A stretch of DNA of 64,000 bases from Paenibacillus taiwanensis DSM 18679. Lineage in GTDB: Bacteria; Bacillota; Bacilli; Paenibacillales; Paenibacillaceae. Of this stretch, positions 48,834 through 58,164 are shown piece by piece (the first letter of the stretch is position 1; each line of letters opens with the position of its first letter). The position numbers and the translations under genes were made by a program. The DNA is taken from positions 893,705 through 957,704 of the forward strand of contig NZ_KE384306.1 of assembly GCF_000425125.1 (NCBI RefSeq), given 5' to 3'. The notes under the pieces are model-generated. The model was not told where the DNA came from, ran no database searches, and saw nothing but the letters and a program-made list of their open reading frames with translations.

Positions 48834-49796
48834 ATGAAACAGCAAAATACTTCCCCGGAAGTGGTCACCTTCGGGGAAAGTATGGCCCTATTGATCACTG
48901 AGGGAGGAAAGGGCCTTGAATATGCATCGAATTTGACCCCGTCATTTGGTGGGGCGGAAACAAACGTCGCGATCGGTTTGTCAAGGCTTGGACATTCCGC
49001 AGGCTGGTGCGGCCGGCTTGGAAATGATCCGTTTGGGCAGCGCATTTATAAGCTGGTAAGAGGAGAAGGCGTAGACGTTACACGCACTTCATTTACAGAC
49101 GAAGCTCCAACAGGACTTATGATTCGTGAGAATACAATTGGCAGAAGCTCTGTGTATTATTACCGCCAGCTATCGGCGGCCAGTAAAATGACGCCTGAGC
49201 ATTTGGACGAGGCCTATATTGCGGGTGCAAAGATTTTGCATATTACGGGGATTACACCTGCGTTAAGTGAATCCTGCGCGGCGACGGCAGCAGCAGCTAT
49301 GGACATCGCAAAGCAGCACGGTGTTAAAGTGAGCTTCGATCCGAATTTACGTTTAAAGTTATGGAATGTGAAAGCAGCCCAAAAGGTGCTGCTGCCGTTG
49401 GCACAAAAAGCGGATTATTTCTTGCCAGGTTTAGATGAATTGAAGCTGCTATACGAGACAGAATCGATAGATGAGATCGTTGCCAAGCTCGGGGAATTGT
49501 CGGCTGTGAGCATTGTTAAAGGTGGCGAGGACAAAACCTATATTTTAGAGAACGGCAAATGGTCAGCGGTTCCTTATTACAAGGTAGATCAAGTTGTCGA
49601 TACTGTAGGAGCTGGGGATGGCTTCTGTGCCGGATTTCTAGCCGGTTTGCTGCGGGATTTCAGCCTTGAAGAGGCGGTTCGTCTCGGTAATTTGATCGGC
49701 GCGCAAGTTATCCAGACGGTCGGGGATTGGGAAGGGCTTCCAACTGGAGCGCAAATCGAGCACTTGCTTGCTGGTAAGTTACATGTGGAGCGATAA
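48834..49796 (+). CDS. kdgK: 2-keto-3-deoxygluconate kinase
   Basis: A 320-residue PfkB-family kinase that phosphorylates 2-keto-3-deoxygluconate (KDG) to KDPG. It shows FGESMAL at the start, the GGAETNVAIGLSRLG substrate block, and DTVGAGDGFCAGF with the base Asp262. Its pairing with kdgA, kduI and kduD supports KDG over fructose. GGTGAAGGTG precedes the ATG. It may be read from the PL8 transcript. Confidence 0.9.
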   Translation: MKQQNTSPEVVTFGESMALLITEGGKGLEYASNLTPSFGGAETNVAIGLSRLGHSAGWCGRLGNDPFGQRIYKLVRGEGVDVTRTSFTDEAPTGLMIRENTIGRSSVYYYRQLSAASKMTPEHLDEAYIAGAKILHITGITPALSESCAATAAAAMDIAKQHGVKVSFDPNLRLKLWNVKAAQKVLLPLAQKADYFLPGLDELKLLYETESIDEIVAKLGELSAVSIVKGGEDKTYILENGKWSAVPYYKVDQVVDTVGAGDGFCAGFLAGLLRDFSLEEAVRLGNLIGAQVIQTVGDWEGLPTGAQIEHLLAGKLHVER

Positions 49797-49856
49797 AGGT
49801 GTTTAGTGAACAGATATCAATGTGGATATGAAAATGGGATAGGTGAGGAGAACGTC

Positions 49857-50522
49857 ATGAAAAAAATACAGCTGATTCAGAAAATTGTGGAGGAAGGTGT
49901 CGTTGCCGTACTTCGCGGAGAAACGGCAGAAGAAGTGGTTGCGATGGCCGAAGAGGCAATACGCGGCGGAATTAAGGTGATAGAGATTACGATGACAGTT
50001 CCATATGCGCTAAAAGCGATTGAGAAACTGGCACACACTTATAAATGGGATTCAGCAGATGAATCTACATATGCAATTATTGGTGTAGGAACTGTGCTGG
50101 ATGCTGAAACTGCCCGTGCGGCAATTATTAGCGGGGCCCAATTTGTCGTATCACCTTCTCTTAGCGCTGAGACGGTAACGTTGTGCAACCGATATCGTGT
50201 ACCGGTTATGCCAGGAACGATGACCATTAAGGAAATAAATGAAGCGCTTGAGCTTGGAGCCGATATTATTAAGCTGTTCCCAGGCAACCTGTATGAGCCG
50301 TCCGTCATCAAGACGATTAAAGGACCATTGCCGCAGGCTAACATTATGCCAACTGGCGGTGTGTCGCTGGATAACCTTGGTGAATGGATAAAAGCCGGAG
50401 CGGTTGCGGTTGGGATCGGCTCTGATTTAACGAATGAAGCAGTCAAAAACAACGATTTGTCGTTGATTCGAAAGAAAGCCGCCGCCTATGTAAACGCCTA
50501 TCGTCAAGCAAAACAGGTGTAA
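49857..50522 (+). CDS. kdgA: 2-keto-3-deoxy-6-phosphogluconate aldolase
   Basis: A 221-residue class I aldolase that splits KDPG into pyruvate and glyceraldehyde-3-phosphate. The Schiff-base lysine is Lys139 in ADIIKLFPGN; the early VVAVLRGETAEE and GVGTVLDAE blocks are standard. The ATG at 49857 follows AGGTGAGGAG, 60 bases after kdgK, so the two form one unit ending in the terminator behind. It sometimes also acts on 4-hydroxy-2-oxoglutarate. Confidence 0.92.
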   Translation: MKKIQLIQKIVEEGVVAVLRGETAEEVVAMAEEAIRGGIKVIEITMTVPYALKAIEKLAHTYKWDSADESTYAIIGVGTVLDAETARAAIISGAQFVVSPSLSAETVTLCNRYRVPVMPGTMTIKEINEALELGADIIKLFPGNLYEPSVIKTIKGPLPQANIMPTGGVSLDNLGEWIKAGAVAVGIGSDLTNEAVKNNDLSLIRKKAAAYVNAYRQAKQV

Positions 50523-50525
50523 AAT

Positions 50526-50573
50526 AAAAAGAGCAAGTTGCAAGGCCTTATCGCCTTGTAACTTGCTCTTTTT
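50526..50573. terminator. bidirectional-looking terminator after kdgA
   Basis: A stem of about 17 pairs (GAGCAAGTTGCAAGGC with GCCTTGTAACTTGCTC) is flanked by As on the left and Ts on the right. Confidence 0.85.
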
Positions 50574-50714
50574 GCACTATTATGTGGTCATGAGTTTGTG
50601 AGTAAGACTTTTACTTGCATATCGTAATCCCAATCCGTCAAAATGAAACTATAGCAGCCATCAAAGATTACATACGAGCTTAACTATCCATTTATAGAAA
50701 GGAACAAGTGACAG

Positions 50715-51356
50715 ATGTTAATGGAGCAAGCAAGGTATGAATTGATTAAATACGGCAAGAAGCTAGTCCAGAACGGATTGACCAAAGGCACGGGCGGCAA
50801 TCTTAGCATCTTCGATCGTCAACAGGGGATTGTAGCCATAACCCCGACAGGTATTGATTTTTACGAGATTGAGCCTGAAGATATCGTCATTCTTGACCTT
50901 GATGGTCAAGTCGTTGAAGGTAAACGCCTGCCATCCTCGGAATGGGAAATGCACCTAGCGCAATACAACACGCGTGATGATATGGATGCAGTCATTCATG
51001 CCCATACGATATATGCAACGGTGCTCAGTTGCTTGCGCTGGGAACTGCCTGCTACCCATTATATGATTGCCGTTGCAGGTCCAAACGTACGTGTAGCCGA
51101 GTATGCTACATTCGGTACACATGAGCTAGCAGTTAATGCCACAAAAGCGATGGAGGGCCGTAAAGCTGTCATGCTAGCGAATCATGGCGTATTGGCGGGT
51201 GCACAAGATTTGCTTCATGCTTTTAACATCGTGGAGGAACTGGAATATTGCGCACAAATTTACGTACTAGCGAAAAGTGTCGGTGAGCCGATAGTGCTGC
51301 CAGATGCCGAAATGCGGCTCATGGCAGACAAGTTTAAATGTTATGGGCAACGATAA
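50715..51356 (+). CDS. class II aldolase, L-fuculose-phosphate aldolase-like
   Basis: A 213-residue zinc-dependent aldolase/epimerase family protein. The zinc histidines lie in VIHAHTIYA and a later one in the ANHGVL/NIVEELEY region; GTGGNLSIF binds the phosphate, and Glu in SSEWEMH is the catalytic acid. It fits fuculose-1-phosphate aldolase (FucA), which splits into dihydroxyacetone phosphate and lactaldehyde, and the next gene is a GH95 fucosidase. No fucose isomerase or kinase is in the window, so rhamnulose- or ribulose-phosphate chemistry remains open. GAAAGGAAC precedes the ATG. Confidence 0.78.
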   Translation: MLMEQARYELIKYGKKLVQNGLTKGTGGNLSIFDRQQGIVAITPTGIDFYEIEPEDIVILDLDGQVVEGKRLPSSEWEMHLAQYNTRDDMDAVIHAHTIYATVLSCLRWELPATHYMIAVAGPNVRVAEYATFGTHELAVNATKAMEGRKAVMLANHGVLAGAQDLLHAFNIVEELEYCAQIYVLAKSVGEPIVLPDAEMRLMADKFKCYGQR

Positions 51357-51391
51357 TATAACAGTCCAATAATTCGAAATGAGGACCTTGA

Positions 51392-51430
51392 ATCGGGCGA
51401 GTCAGCATATATGACTTGTCCGATTTTTTT
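51392..51430 (+). terminator. terminator after the aldolase gene
   Basis: ATCGG...AGTCA pairs with TGACT...CCGAT (two interruptions), followed by seven Ts. Confidence 0.75.
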
Positions 51431-51516
51431 GTGCTGCATGGTGAGCAGAATCCAGCAACAAACAGGGGATCATCATGTGAGTGGATGTAGATAGTAGCTG
51501 CTAGGGTGTACGTTAG

Positions 51517-51581
51517 GTCAATAAACGGCACATACATAGTCATAATCGTGCATCTATTTTGAGCTACAATGTCGATATAAT
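51517..51581 (+). promoter_or_regulatory. 22-bp direct-repeat promoter of the GH95 gene
   Basis: GTCAATAA at 51517 and GTCATAATCG at 51539 are 22 bases apart, and a perfect TATAAT begins at 51576, exactly 37 bases from the second copy. The geometry equals that at 41003 and 63659. The remaining bases of this 296-base gap show nothing else besides the terminator before it. Confidence 0.7.
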
Positions 51582-51652
51582 GGGGCAAAGCACGATATGG
51601 AGATAGATTACGAGCTATGACACAGTCTTCTTAAAGAAATGAGGGTAGCTTT

Positions 51653-54187
51653 ATGAATCATCTAAGGTGTGAACGCCACATATGCACCCGCAGCAACAAG
51701 AGCGGCAATTATTTACTGGAGCGATCAGCGGCTAACAAATGGACAGAAGCTTTTCCAATTGGTAATGGGCGCTTAGGGGGAGTCGTTTATGGGGGGATAC
51801 AGCGCGAGCAGATTCAATTAAACGAGGATTCCATTTGGTATGGCGGTCCGAGGGATAACGATAATAGGTCGGCGCAAGCCGAACTTCCGAATATAAAAAG
51901 CTTGTTGCTACAGGGTAACGTACGCAAGGCAGAAAAGCTAGTATTAAAGCATATGACAAACGTACCGCAATATTTTAACCCTTATCAGACTTTGGGCAAC
52001 TTGTTCCTGGATTTTGATACCGATAACGAAGCTCACACCGTTAAGCGTTATTGTCGTGAGTTAAATTTGGATCAGGGAATGGTGCAAGTCGATTATGAAA
52101 CAGGAAACGAAGCGAAGGAAGGAGCATTGCCAACTAAGGCAACGGATGAAGGTCAGCAGGATGACATTACGTACAGCCGCGAAATATTTGCTAGTGCCGC
52201 TGATCAAGTGCTTGTCATTCGGATGACTACAACTGCGGAAGCCGGCTTAACCTTTGCAGCTAAACTTGACCGTAGACCATTTAACGGTCAAGTTGTGCAA
52301 ACAGCTGATATGCAGGCTATTGCGATGCAAGGACAATTAGGAGCAGATGGCGTACGATATGCCGTTGTGCTGCGGGCTGTCATTGAGGGCGGACAATGTC
52401 AGACGGCGGGCAATTACATGGATATTCGTCAAGCTCGTGCAGTGACTCTTATTGTAGCAGCACAGACTTCATTTCGTTGTGTTGATGCTTATGCGGTAGC
52501 TTGGCAACAAGCAAAACAAGCTGCTAAAGTGAGCTTTGACACATTAAAGCAGCGGCATTTGGCGGATTATAAGCCGCTTTTTAACCGCGTGACGCTGAAT
52601 TTAGAAGCGGAGGAAGGGGCGGAACTGGAGCAGCCGCTACCTAGCGCGCAATGCTTGTCCACATCAGAGCGACTGGCACGATACCGGCAAGGTGCGCCTG
52701 ACAATGGACTGGAGGCGTTATTTTATCAGTACGGTCGTTATTTACTACTTGCCAGTTCCCGACCAGGTACTTTACCTGCTAATTTGCAAGGGATTTGGAA
52801 CGATAGCTATACGCCTCCGTGGGAATCGGACTATCATCTAAACATAAATTTGCAAATGAACTACTGGCTTGCCGAGACGGGAAATTTAGCCGAATGTCAC
52901 ATGCCGTTATTTGATTTTATTGAACGTTTAGTGATCAAGGGACGACAAACCGCACGTAATATCTATGGTGCACGCGGATTTGTCGCCCACACTAGCAGCA
53001 ATATGTGGGCGGATACAGGCATCTATGGTGAATATGTGAGCGCCAATATGTGGCCAATGGGGGGCGCATGGCTAGCACTGCACATGTGGGAGCATTATGG
53101 GTATAATGGCTCGCTTTCGTTTTTGCGTGAACGTGCGTATCCCGTATTAAAAGAAGCTTCATTATTTTTTTTAGACTTCTTATTGGAATTACCGTCCGGA
53201 CAGCTAGTGACCGTACCCTCGTTATCACCAGAAAACTCGTATCGGAGCGAACAGGGTGAAGTCGGGGCGCTATGTTATGGTCCGTCAATGGACTCGCAAA
53301 TTTTGTATGCGCTGTTTACTGCATGTATACGGGCAAGCGAGCTGTTGCAACAGGATGTGGAAGGGCATACGGAACAATGGCTCCAAGAGGAAAAGCAGCT
53401 GATCCAACAATGGCAGCAAGTACGCAGCCAGTTGCCACAGCCGCAAATTGGCCGCCACGGGCAAATAATGGAGTGGGCTGTCGATTACGAGGAAGTAGAG
53501 CTAGGACATCGGCATATTTCCCAGCTATTCGCCCTACATCCTGGAGAACAGATCATTCCTCATCGCAGCCCCGACCTCGGACGAGCAGCCAAGTTCACGT
53601 TGCAGCGGCGTCTAGCTAATGGCGGAGGACATACGGGCTGGAGTCAAGCATGGATTGCAAACTTCTGGTCAAGGTTAGATGAAGGAGATCAGGCGCATCA
53701 AAGTTTACGTCGTCTATTAAGTAAAGCGGTGCATCCGAACTTGTTTGGTGACCACCCTCCATTCCAAATCGATGCTAACTTTGGCGGGGCAGCAGCGATC
53801 CATGAGATGTTATTGCAGTCACACGGAGATGAAATTCGCTTGTTGCCAGCATTGCCGCACGCATGGCCTCGGGGAAAAGTAACGGGGTTACGTGCCCGTG
53901 GCGGCTTTACTATTGCTATAACATGGGAGGCGGGCAAGCTGCAGCAGGCGCAGATCACGTCTACGCTTGGCAAGCCCTGTATCATTTATAGCGAGATTCC
54001 CCTAGCTTTTAGTATGAATCGTACTTGTAGGGGGGATGACGAGCATAACGATGACCACATGGAGGAGCAAGTGCCCGATCGGTGCAAAGGGAAGTCATCA
54101 ACGACAGTGGACGTAACAAAGCCCACGCCACATACGTATCAGCTCAATATTCCGCTTGGAGCTACAGTTACAGTTAGCTTAGCGTAG
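51653..54187 (+). CDS. GH95 family alpha-L-fucosidase or alpha-L-galactosidase
   Basis: An 844-residue inverting glycosidase of family GH95. The N-terminal beta region starts WTEAFPIGNGRLGGVVYGG. In the barrel, Asn397 and Asn399 (HLNINLQMNYW), the general acid Glu527 (SLSPENSY) and Asp707 (DANFGG) correspond to the catalytic set recalled for the Bifidobacterium enzyme (Asn421, Asn423, Glu566, Asp766). No signal peptide, so it trims imported oligosaccharides. Members remove alpha-1,2-fucose or L-galactose. A hydrophilic insertion with low complexity lies near residues 785-815. GAGGGT precedes the ATG. Confidence 0.87.
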   Translation: MNHLRCERHICTRSNKSGNYLLERSAANKWTEAFPIGNGRLGGVVYGGIQREQIQLNEDSIWYGGPRDNDNRSAQAELPNIKSLLLQGNVRKAEKLVLKHMTNVPQYFNPYQTLGNLFLDFDTDNEAHTVKRYCRELNLDQGMVQVDYETGNEAKEGALPTKATDEGQQDDITYSREIFASAADQVLVIRMTTTAEAGLTFAAKLDRRPFNGQVVQTADMQAIAMQGQLGADGVRYAVVLRAVIEGGQCQTAGNYMDIRQARAVTLIVAAQTSFRCVDAYAVAWQQAKQAAKVSFDTLKQRHLADYKPLFNRVTLNLEAEEGAELEQPLPSAQCLSTSERLARYRQGAPDNGLEALFYQYGRYLLLASSRPGTLPANLQGIWNDSYTPPWESDYHLNINLQMNYWLAETGNLAECHMPLFDFIERLVIKGRQTARNIYGARGFVAHTSSNMWADTGIYGEYVSANMWPMGGAWLALHMWEHYGYNGSLSFLRERAYPVLKEASLFFLDFLLELPSGQLVTVPSLSPENSYRSEQGEVGALCYGPSMDSQILYALFTACIRASELLQQDVEGHTEQWLQEEKQLIQQWQQVRSQLPQPQIGRHGQIMEWAVDYEEVELGHRHISQLFALHPGEQIIPHRSPDLGRAAKFTLQRRLANGGGHTGWSQAWIANFWSRLDEGDQAHQSLRRLLSKAVHPNLFGDHPPFQIDANFGGAAAIHEMLLQSHGDEIRLLPALPHAWPRGKVTGLRARGGFTIAITWEAGKLQQAQITSTLGKPCIIYSEIPLAFSMNRTCRGDDEHNDDHMEEQVPDRCKGKSSTTVDVTKPTPHTYQLNIPLGATVTVSLA

Positions 54188-54253
54188 TTTTTCATTAATT
54201 TGGACTACAAAACAAAGAAATAAGGAAGTAGACGTGTAATACCGGGCAATAAA

Positions 54254-54317
54254 GTCAAAATAGTTCACAACCGAGCAAAATAATTAGCTTACTATTGCCA
54301 AGGGCATTCACTATGAT
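54254..54317 (+). promoter_or_regulatory. direct-repeat promoter of kduI-kduD
   Basis: GTCAAAAT at 54254 is followed by a second AT-rich half (GCAAAATAATT) 20-22 bases on, and TATGAT lies at 54312, 58 bases from the first copy. The second half is weaker than in the best members. Confidence 0.5.
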
Positions 54318-54397
54318 GGTGGTAGATCCAATATCGAATGATCGCATTGTTCGTTGTGATGATTCCAAGTCTATGAAATCGGGAGGAACTAGAAAAT

Positions 54398-55237
54398 ATG
54401 CAAACTATGGAGACACGCTACGCGTATGCGCCACAATCAATCGCACGCATGACAACAGAAGAATTGCGCAAGGAGTTTTTAGTGGAGCAGGTGTTTGTTC
54501 CCGGTGAAATTCGCTTGACTTACTCGCATAATGACCGTTTGATTTTTGGTGGCGTAACCCCTGCGAAAGAGCCGTTGGAAATTAAGCTGAGTAAAGATTT
54601 AGGTGTGGATTATTTTTTGGAGCGTCGTGAACTAGGTGTAATTAATATCGGTGGCCCTGGATATATAACGATTGATGGTATACGTGAAGCGATGAACAAT
54701 CAGGATGGCTATTATATCGGAAAAGAGACGAAAGAAGTACTGTTTGCGAGCGCAGATGCGAGTAACCCAGCAAAATTTTATGTTGCTTCTAGTCCAGCTC
54801 ATCATAAATATCCGAATGTACGGATTTCCATTGATCATATTAAGCCAATGGAGACAGGTGCGGACAACACCATGAATAAGCGCAAAATTTATCAGTACAT
54901 CCATCCGAATGTATGTCAGTCATGTCAGCTGCAAATGGGCTATACGCACTTGGAAGAGGGGAACGCTTGGAACACGATGCCATGCCACACGCATGAGCGC
55001 CGGATGGAAGCGTATGTATACTTCGATTTGGAAGCGGACAACAAAGTGTTTCATTTTATGGGCAAACCAGAAGAGACAAAACATCTCGTTGTAGGTAATG
55101 AGCAAGCAGTTATTAGTCCAAGCTGGTCGATTCATACTGGTGTGGGCACGAGCAATTATACGTTTATTTGGGCCATGTGCGGCGAAAATATCACATACAC
55201 CGATATGGATATGGTCGCTATGAACGATTTGAAGTAA
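54398..55237 (+). CDS. kduI: 5-keto-4-deoxyuronate isomerase
   Basis: A 279-residue cupin isomerase that converts 5-keto-4-deoxyuronate (the open form of the unsaturated uronate) into 2,5-diketo-3-deoxygluconate. Zinc ligands His197, His199 and Glu204 stand in PCHTHERRMEAYVYF, one off the positions recalled for E. coli KduI (His196, His198, Glu203). GGAGGAACTAG precedes the ATG. It is the first step after the GH88 enzyme and is followed 35 bases later by kduD. Confidence 0.94.
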   Translation: MQTMETRYAYAPQSIARMTTEELRKEFLVEQVFVPGEIRLTYSHNDRLIFGGVTPAKEPLEIKLSKDLGVDYFLERRELGVINIGGPGYITIDGIREAMNNQDGYYIGKETKEVLFASADASNPAKFYVASSPAHHKYPNVRISIDHIKPMETGADNTMNKRKIYQYIHPNVCQSCQLQMGYTHLEEGNAWNTMPCHTHERRMEAYVYFDLEADNKVFHFMGKPEETKHLVVGNEQAVISPSWSIHTGVGTSNYTFIWAMCGENITYTDMDMVAMNDLK

Positions 55238-55272
55238 ATCAATTGATATCGTAAATAGAGGGGAGTAAGAAC

Positions 55273-56079
55273 ATGTCACAATTTTCGGTTGATCGGTTCC
55301 GACTTGATGGTAAGATAGCTCTCGTTACAGGTGCGGTGTATGGGATAGGATTTGAATTGGCATGCGCAATGGCGCGTGCGGGTGCAAAAGTTGTATTTAA
55401 TGATCGTAAACCAGAAGGTGTAGCTCGTGGGATAGCTGCTTATAAGGAACAGGGAATTGAGGCTCACGGCTATGTATGTGACGTGACCGACGAGCCAGGT
55501 GTACAGGCGATGGTGCAGCAGATTGAAGCTGAAGTGGGCGTTATTGATATACTAGTTAACAATGCTGGTATTATTAAACGAATTCCAATGATAGAAATGA
55601 GCGCGGAGGAATTCCGTGAAGTTATTGATATTGACTTAAACGGTCCTTTTATTGTCTCTAAAGCCGTTATTCCTGGAATGATGAACAAAGGCGGCGGTAA
55701 AATTATTAACATTTGTTCCATGATGAGCGAATTAGGGCGGGAGACGGTATCTGCATATGCAGCTGCCAAAGGCGGACTCAAGATGCTAACTCGTAATATC
55801 GCTTCTGAATATGGAAAATATAACATCCAATGTAACGGTATCGGCCCGGGCTACATTGCAACGCCACAAACAGCGCCGTTGCGTGAACGTCAGGCGGATG
55901 GCAGCCGTCATCCGTTTGATTCCTTTATTATTGCCAAGACCCCTGCTGAGCGTTGGGGCGAAACGGATGATTTAGCAGGTCCTGCGGTATTTCTAGCTTC
56001 GCCTGCTAGTGATTTTATCAATGGTCACATTTTATATGTTGACGGTGGAATTTTGGCCTATATTGGCAAGCAGCCTTAA
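55273..56079 (+). CDS. kduD: 2-keto-3-deoxygluconate dehydrogenase (KduD)
   Basis: A 268-residue short-chain dehydrogenase that reduces 2,5-diketo-3-deoxygluconate to KDG. The nucleotide motif is TGAVYGIG, the NNAG motif follows, and the catalytic pair is Tyr162 and Lys166 in YAAAKGG. AGAGGGGAG precedes the ATG. Its place after kduI, with kdgK and kdgA 5 kb upstream, completes the KDG pathway. Gluconate 5-dehydrogenase is the main alternative from sequence alone. Confidence 0.9.
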   Translation: MSQFSVDRFRLDGKIALVTGAVYGIGFELACAMARAGAKVVFNDRKPEGVARGIAAYKEQGIEAHGYVCDVTDEPGVQAMVQQIEAEVGVIDILVNNAGIIKRIPMIEMSAEEFREVIDIDLNGPFIVSKAVIPGMMNKGGGKIINICSMMSELGRETVSAYAAAKGGLKMLTRNIASEYGKYNIQCNGIGPGYIATPQTAPLRERQADGSRHPFDSFIIAKTPAERWGETDDLAGPAVFLASPASDFINGHILYVDGGILAYIGKQP

Positions 56080-56096
56080 TTTCGAATAGGAAAACC

Positions 56097-56142
56097 AAGT
56101 ACAAAGACTAACAGGAGCACGCAACTGTTAGTCTTTGTACTT
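56097..56142 (+). terminator. perfect 18-base hairpin after kduD
   Basis: Bases 56097-56114 pair perfectly with 56125-56142 around a 10-base loop. Only TTTC follows, so it may end transcription poorly or protect the 3' end of the kduID message. Confidence 0.55.
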
Positions 56143-56212
56143 TCATTATACGTGCAGCTGAAGTGCTGACGTTTGTTGTGCGGTCAATGCGGATTGAGAG
56201 AGGGAGATCATC

Positions 56213-58045
56213 GTGATAAAGGAAATAGGCAGCATGCAGTGGAATGAGCGTGACGAGATAGCGGCTGCATTACAGGCGTTAGTGCAGCCGCTACAGTCGA
56301 AGTTCGCAGAACAACCTGGACACTTGGCTTTAGGAACCCACGGCACGATCTATACGGAAAATCGCCGAGATGCGGAAGGATTTCTAAGAATGTTATGGGG
56401 AATCGGGCCTTTTCTCGTCCATTATGATGACGAGCAGCTTCAGCAGCAATGGGTGCACGGACTAGCGGCAGGCTGCAATCCGCACAGCAAACATTATTAT
56501 GGCAAGACGATGGATGGCGATCAATTGTTAGTTGAGATGGCATCTATCGCAACTACACTGCTGCTTGCACCACACCAAACTTGGGATGTGTTGTCCGAGA
56601 CGGAGCAGCAGCATGTGGCAGACTGGCTATTTCAAATTAACGAGCATCGTTTGCCACCAAACAACTGGCATTTCTTTCGTATTTTAGTTAATGTGGCGCT
56701 GAAACGATTAGGTATGAATTATTCACAGGAGCTGATTGAGCAAGATTTTGAGCTGATAGAGTCGTGTTATGTCGGCGATGGCTGGTATTTTGACGGGGTA
56801 GATCAGCAATTTGATTATTACATTCCTTGGGCGTTTCATTACTATAGCTTAATTTATGTTACGTTTATGTCAGAGGAAGATCCAAAGCGGGCGGCAAGGT
56901 TAAAAGAACGAGCGATTCTGTTTGCGCGCAGCTATCAGTATTGGTTCGATCGCAACGGAGAGGCAATTCCATTCGGCCGTAGTTTGGCTTATCGTTTTGC
57001 GCAAGCGAGCTTCTGGAGTGCGTTGGTGCTGGCCGATGTTGAAGCGCTGCCTTGGGGTGTAATTAAAGGTTTGTATGCACGTAATATGCGCAGTTGGATG
57101 AATCATCCTATTTTTACGGCAGATGGTGTGCTCAGTGTAGGTTATCATTATCAGAACTTAGTAATGGGTGAGGGCTACAATGGGGCGGGTTCCCCGTACT
57201 GGGCGTTCAAAAGTTTCTTGTTGCTTGCTGTGGCAGATGACCATCCTTATTGGCAGGCAGAGGAAGTTGAACAAGAGGTATTGCAAAGCCGAATTGCGCT
57301 TGCGAGCATGAAGGCGATGATAGAGCATACGCATCATTCGAAGCATGCACTTATGTATCCAGTAGGTCAATTTATCGGTTATCAGAACCATGCTTGTGCG
57401 AAATACTCTAAATTTGTTTACTCGACAGTATTTGGCTTTAGTGTGCCACGCAGTAATTATTACTACTATGAGGGTGCGTTTGACAGTGTGCTTGCAGTTA
57501 GTGAGGATGGTGTACATTTTCGGGATAAACCGCTAGATACGAGCTATGAGCTGCATGAAGATCGACTTGTCCATAACTGGCAGCCACAAGTGGGTGTTAC
57601 GATTCGCAGTACGATTGTTCCTTGTGGGGACAGCCACGTGCGTATTCACGAGTTGGAGACGAGCCGTGCCATCATTGCCTACGATGCCAGTTTCTCTGCG
57701 CCGTTCGTCGCGTCAAGCAGTGAAGACTCAACCGCAGTCGAGACGAATTGGGCAAGCTACCATTCGCCCGTCGGTCACACGATGGCGAAGGCAATTACAG
57801 GATTCACACAAGCAGAGATGATTCGCGTTGAGCCCAACACCAATTTATTTTACGAGCGCACGTTAATGCCTGCACTGCGTGCTGAACTTCAGCCAGGCAC
57901 ACATGTATTAGTCAGTGTTATGGCGGGAATTCCTACGGGCTGCGAGTCGCAATTGCCAGTTGTAGAGCTGATGGAAGATCGTATAATTGTACACTACAAC
58001 GGGCAAATAACAACGGTGATCAAAGGACAGCAGACGAGCGAATAA
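56213..58045 (+). CDS. DUF2264-domain protein
   Basis: A 610-residue cytoplasmic protein (no signal peptide) of the DUF2264 family. The N-terminal two thirds look like an alpha-toroid: NNWHFFRILVNVALKRLG, GDGWYFDGVDQQFDYYIPWAFHYY, SYQYWFDRNGEAIPFGRSLAYRFA and GEGYNGAGSPYWAFKSF are conserved blocks rich in Trp, Tyr and Asp. The rest is beta-rich. From memory, related proteins have been placed among glycoside hydrolases acting on glucuronides (perhaps GH154); I could not verify this. Here it sits between kduD and GH88, so a uronic-acid side-chain hydrolase is a reasonable guess. It starts at GTG after AGAGAGGGAG; a later ATG at 56234 is possible. Confidence 0.75.
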   Translation: MIKEIGSMQWNERDEIAAALQALVQPLQSKFAEQPGHLALGTHGTIYTENRRDAEGFLRMLWGIGPFLVHYDDEQLQQQWVHGLAAGCNPHSKHYYGKTMDGDQLLVEMASIATTLLLAPHQTWDVLSETEQQHVADWLFQINEHRLPPNNWHFFRILVNVALKRLGMNYSQELIEQDFELIESCYVGDGWYFDGVDQQFDYYIPWAFHYYSLIYVTFMSEEDPKRAARLKERAILFARSYQYWFDRNGEAIPFGRSLAYRFAQASFWSALVLADVEALPWGVIKGLYARNMRSWMNHPIFTADGVLSVGYHYQNLVMGEGYNGAGSPYWAFKSFLLLAVADDHPYWQAEEVEQEVLQSRIALASMKAMIEHTHHSKHALMYPVGQFIGYQNHACAKYSKFVYSTVFGFSVPRSNYYYYEGAFDSVLAVSEDGVHFRDKPLDTSYELHEDRLVHNWQPQVGVTIRSTIVPCGDSHVRIHELETSRAIIAYDASFSAPFVASSSEDSTAVETNWASYHSPVGHTMAKAITGFTQAEMIRVEPNTNLFYERTLMPALRAELQPGTHVLVSVMAGIPTGCESQLPVVELMEDRIIVHYNGQITTVIKGQQTSE

Positions 58046-58054
58046 TTTCAAAAG

Positions 58055-58119
58055 GTAAAAATTGTGCACACTTTCGCATAAAAAAACGCTTACATGTGTC
58101 GGTGTGTTTCCGCTATCAT
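58055..58119 (+). promoter_or_regulatory. 22-bp direct-repeat promoter of the GH88 gene
   Basis: GTAAAAAT at 58055 and CATAAAAA at 58077 are 22 bases apart, and TATCAT begins at 58114, 37 bases from the second copy. The halves diverge from the best members but the geometry is exact. Confidence 0.5.
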
Positions 58120-58164
58120 ATAGTAAGCATTACGTATACTTCGAAAGAGAGGACGGAATTGCAA

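Noticed and set aside
50637-50698. GTCAAAAT before the aldolase gene as a seventh member of the 22-bp repeat family
   Set aside because: The second half (ATCAAAGA) is 23 bases on and no -10 box occurs at the expected distance; the nearest TATAGA would overlap the ribosome site.
57546-57821. 91-codon frame inside the DUF2264 gene
   Set aside because: Arg/Ser-rich shadow in another frame of a conserved gene.
58081-58094. Partial cre site (reverse TGTAAGCGTTTTTT) before GH88
   Set aside because: Two conserved end bases mismatch; too weak without other evidence.
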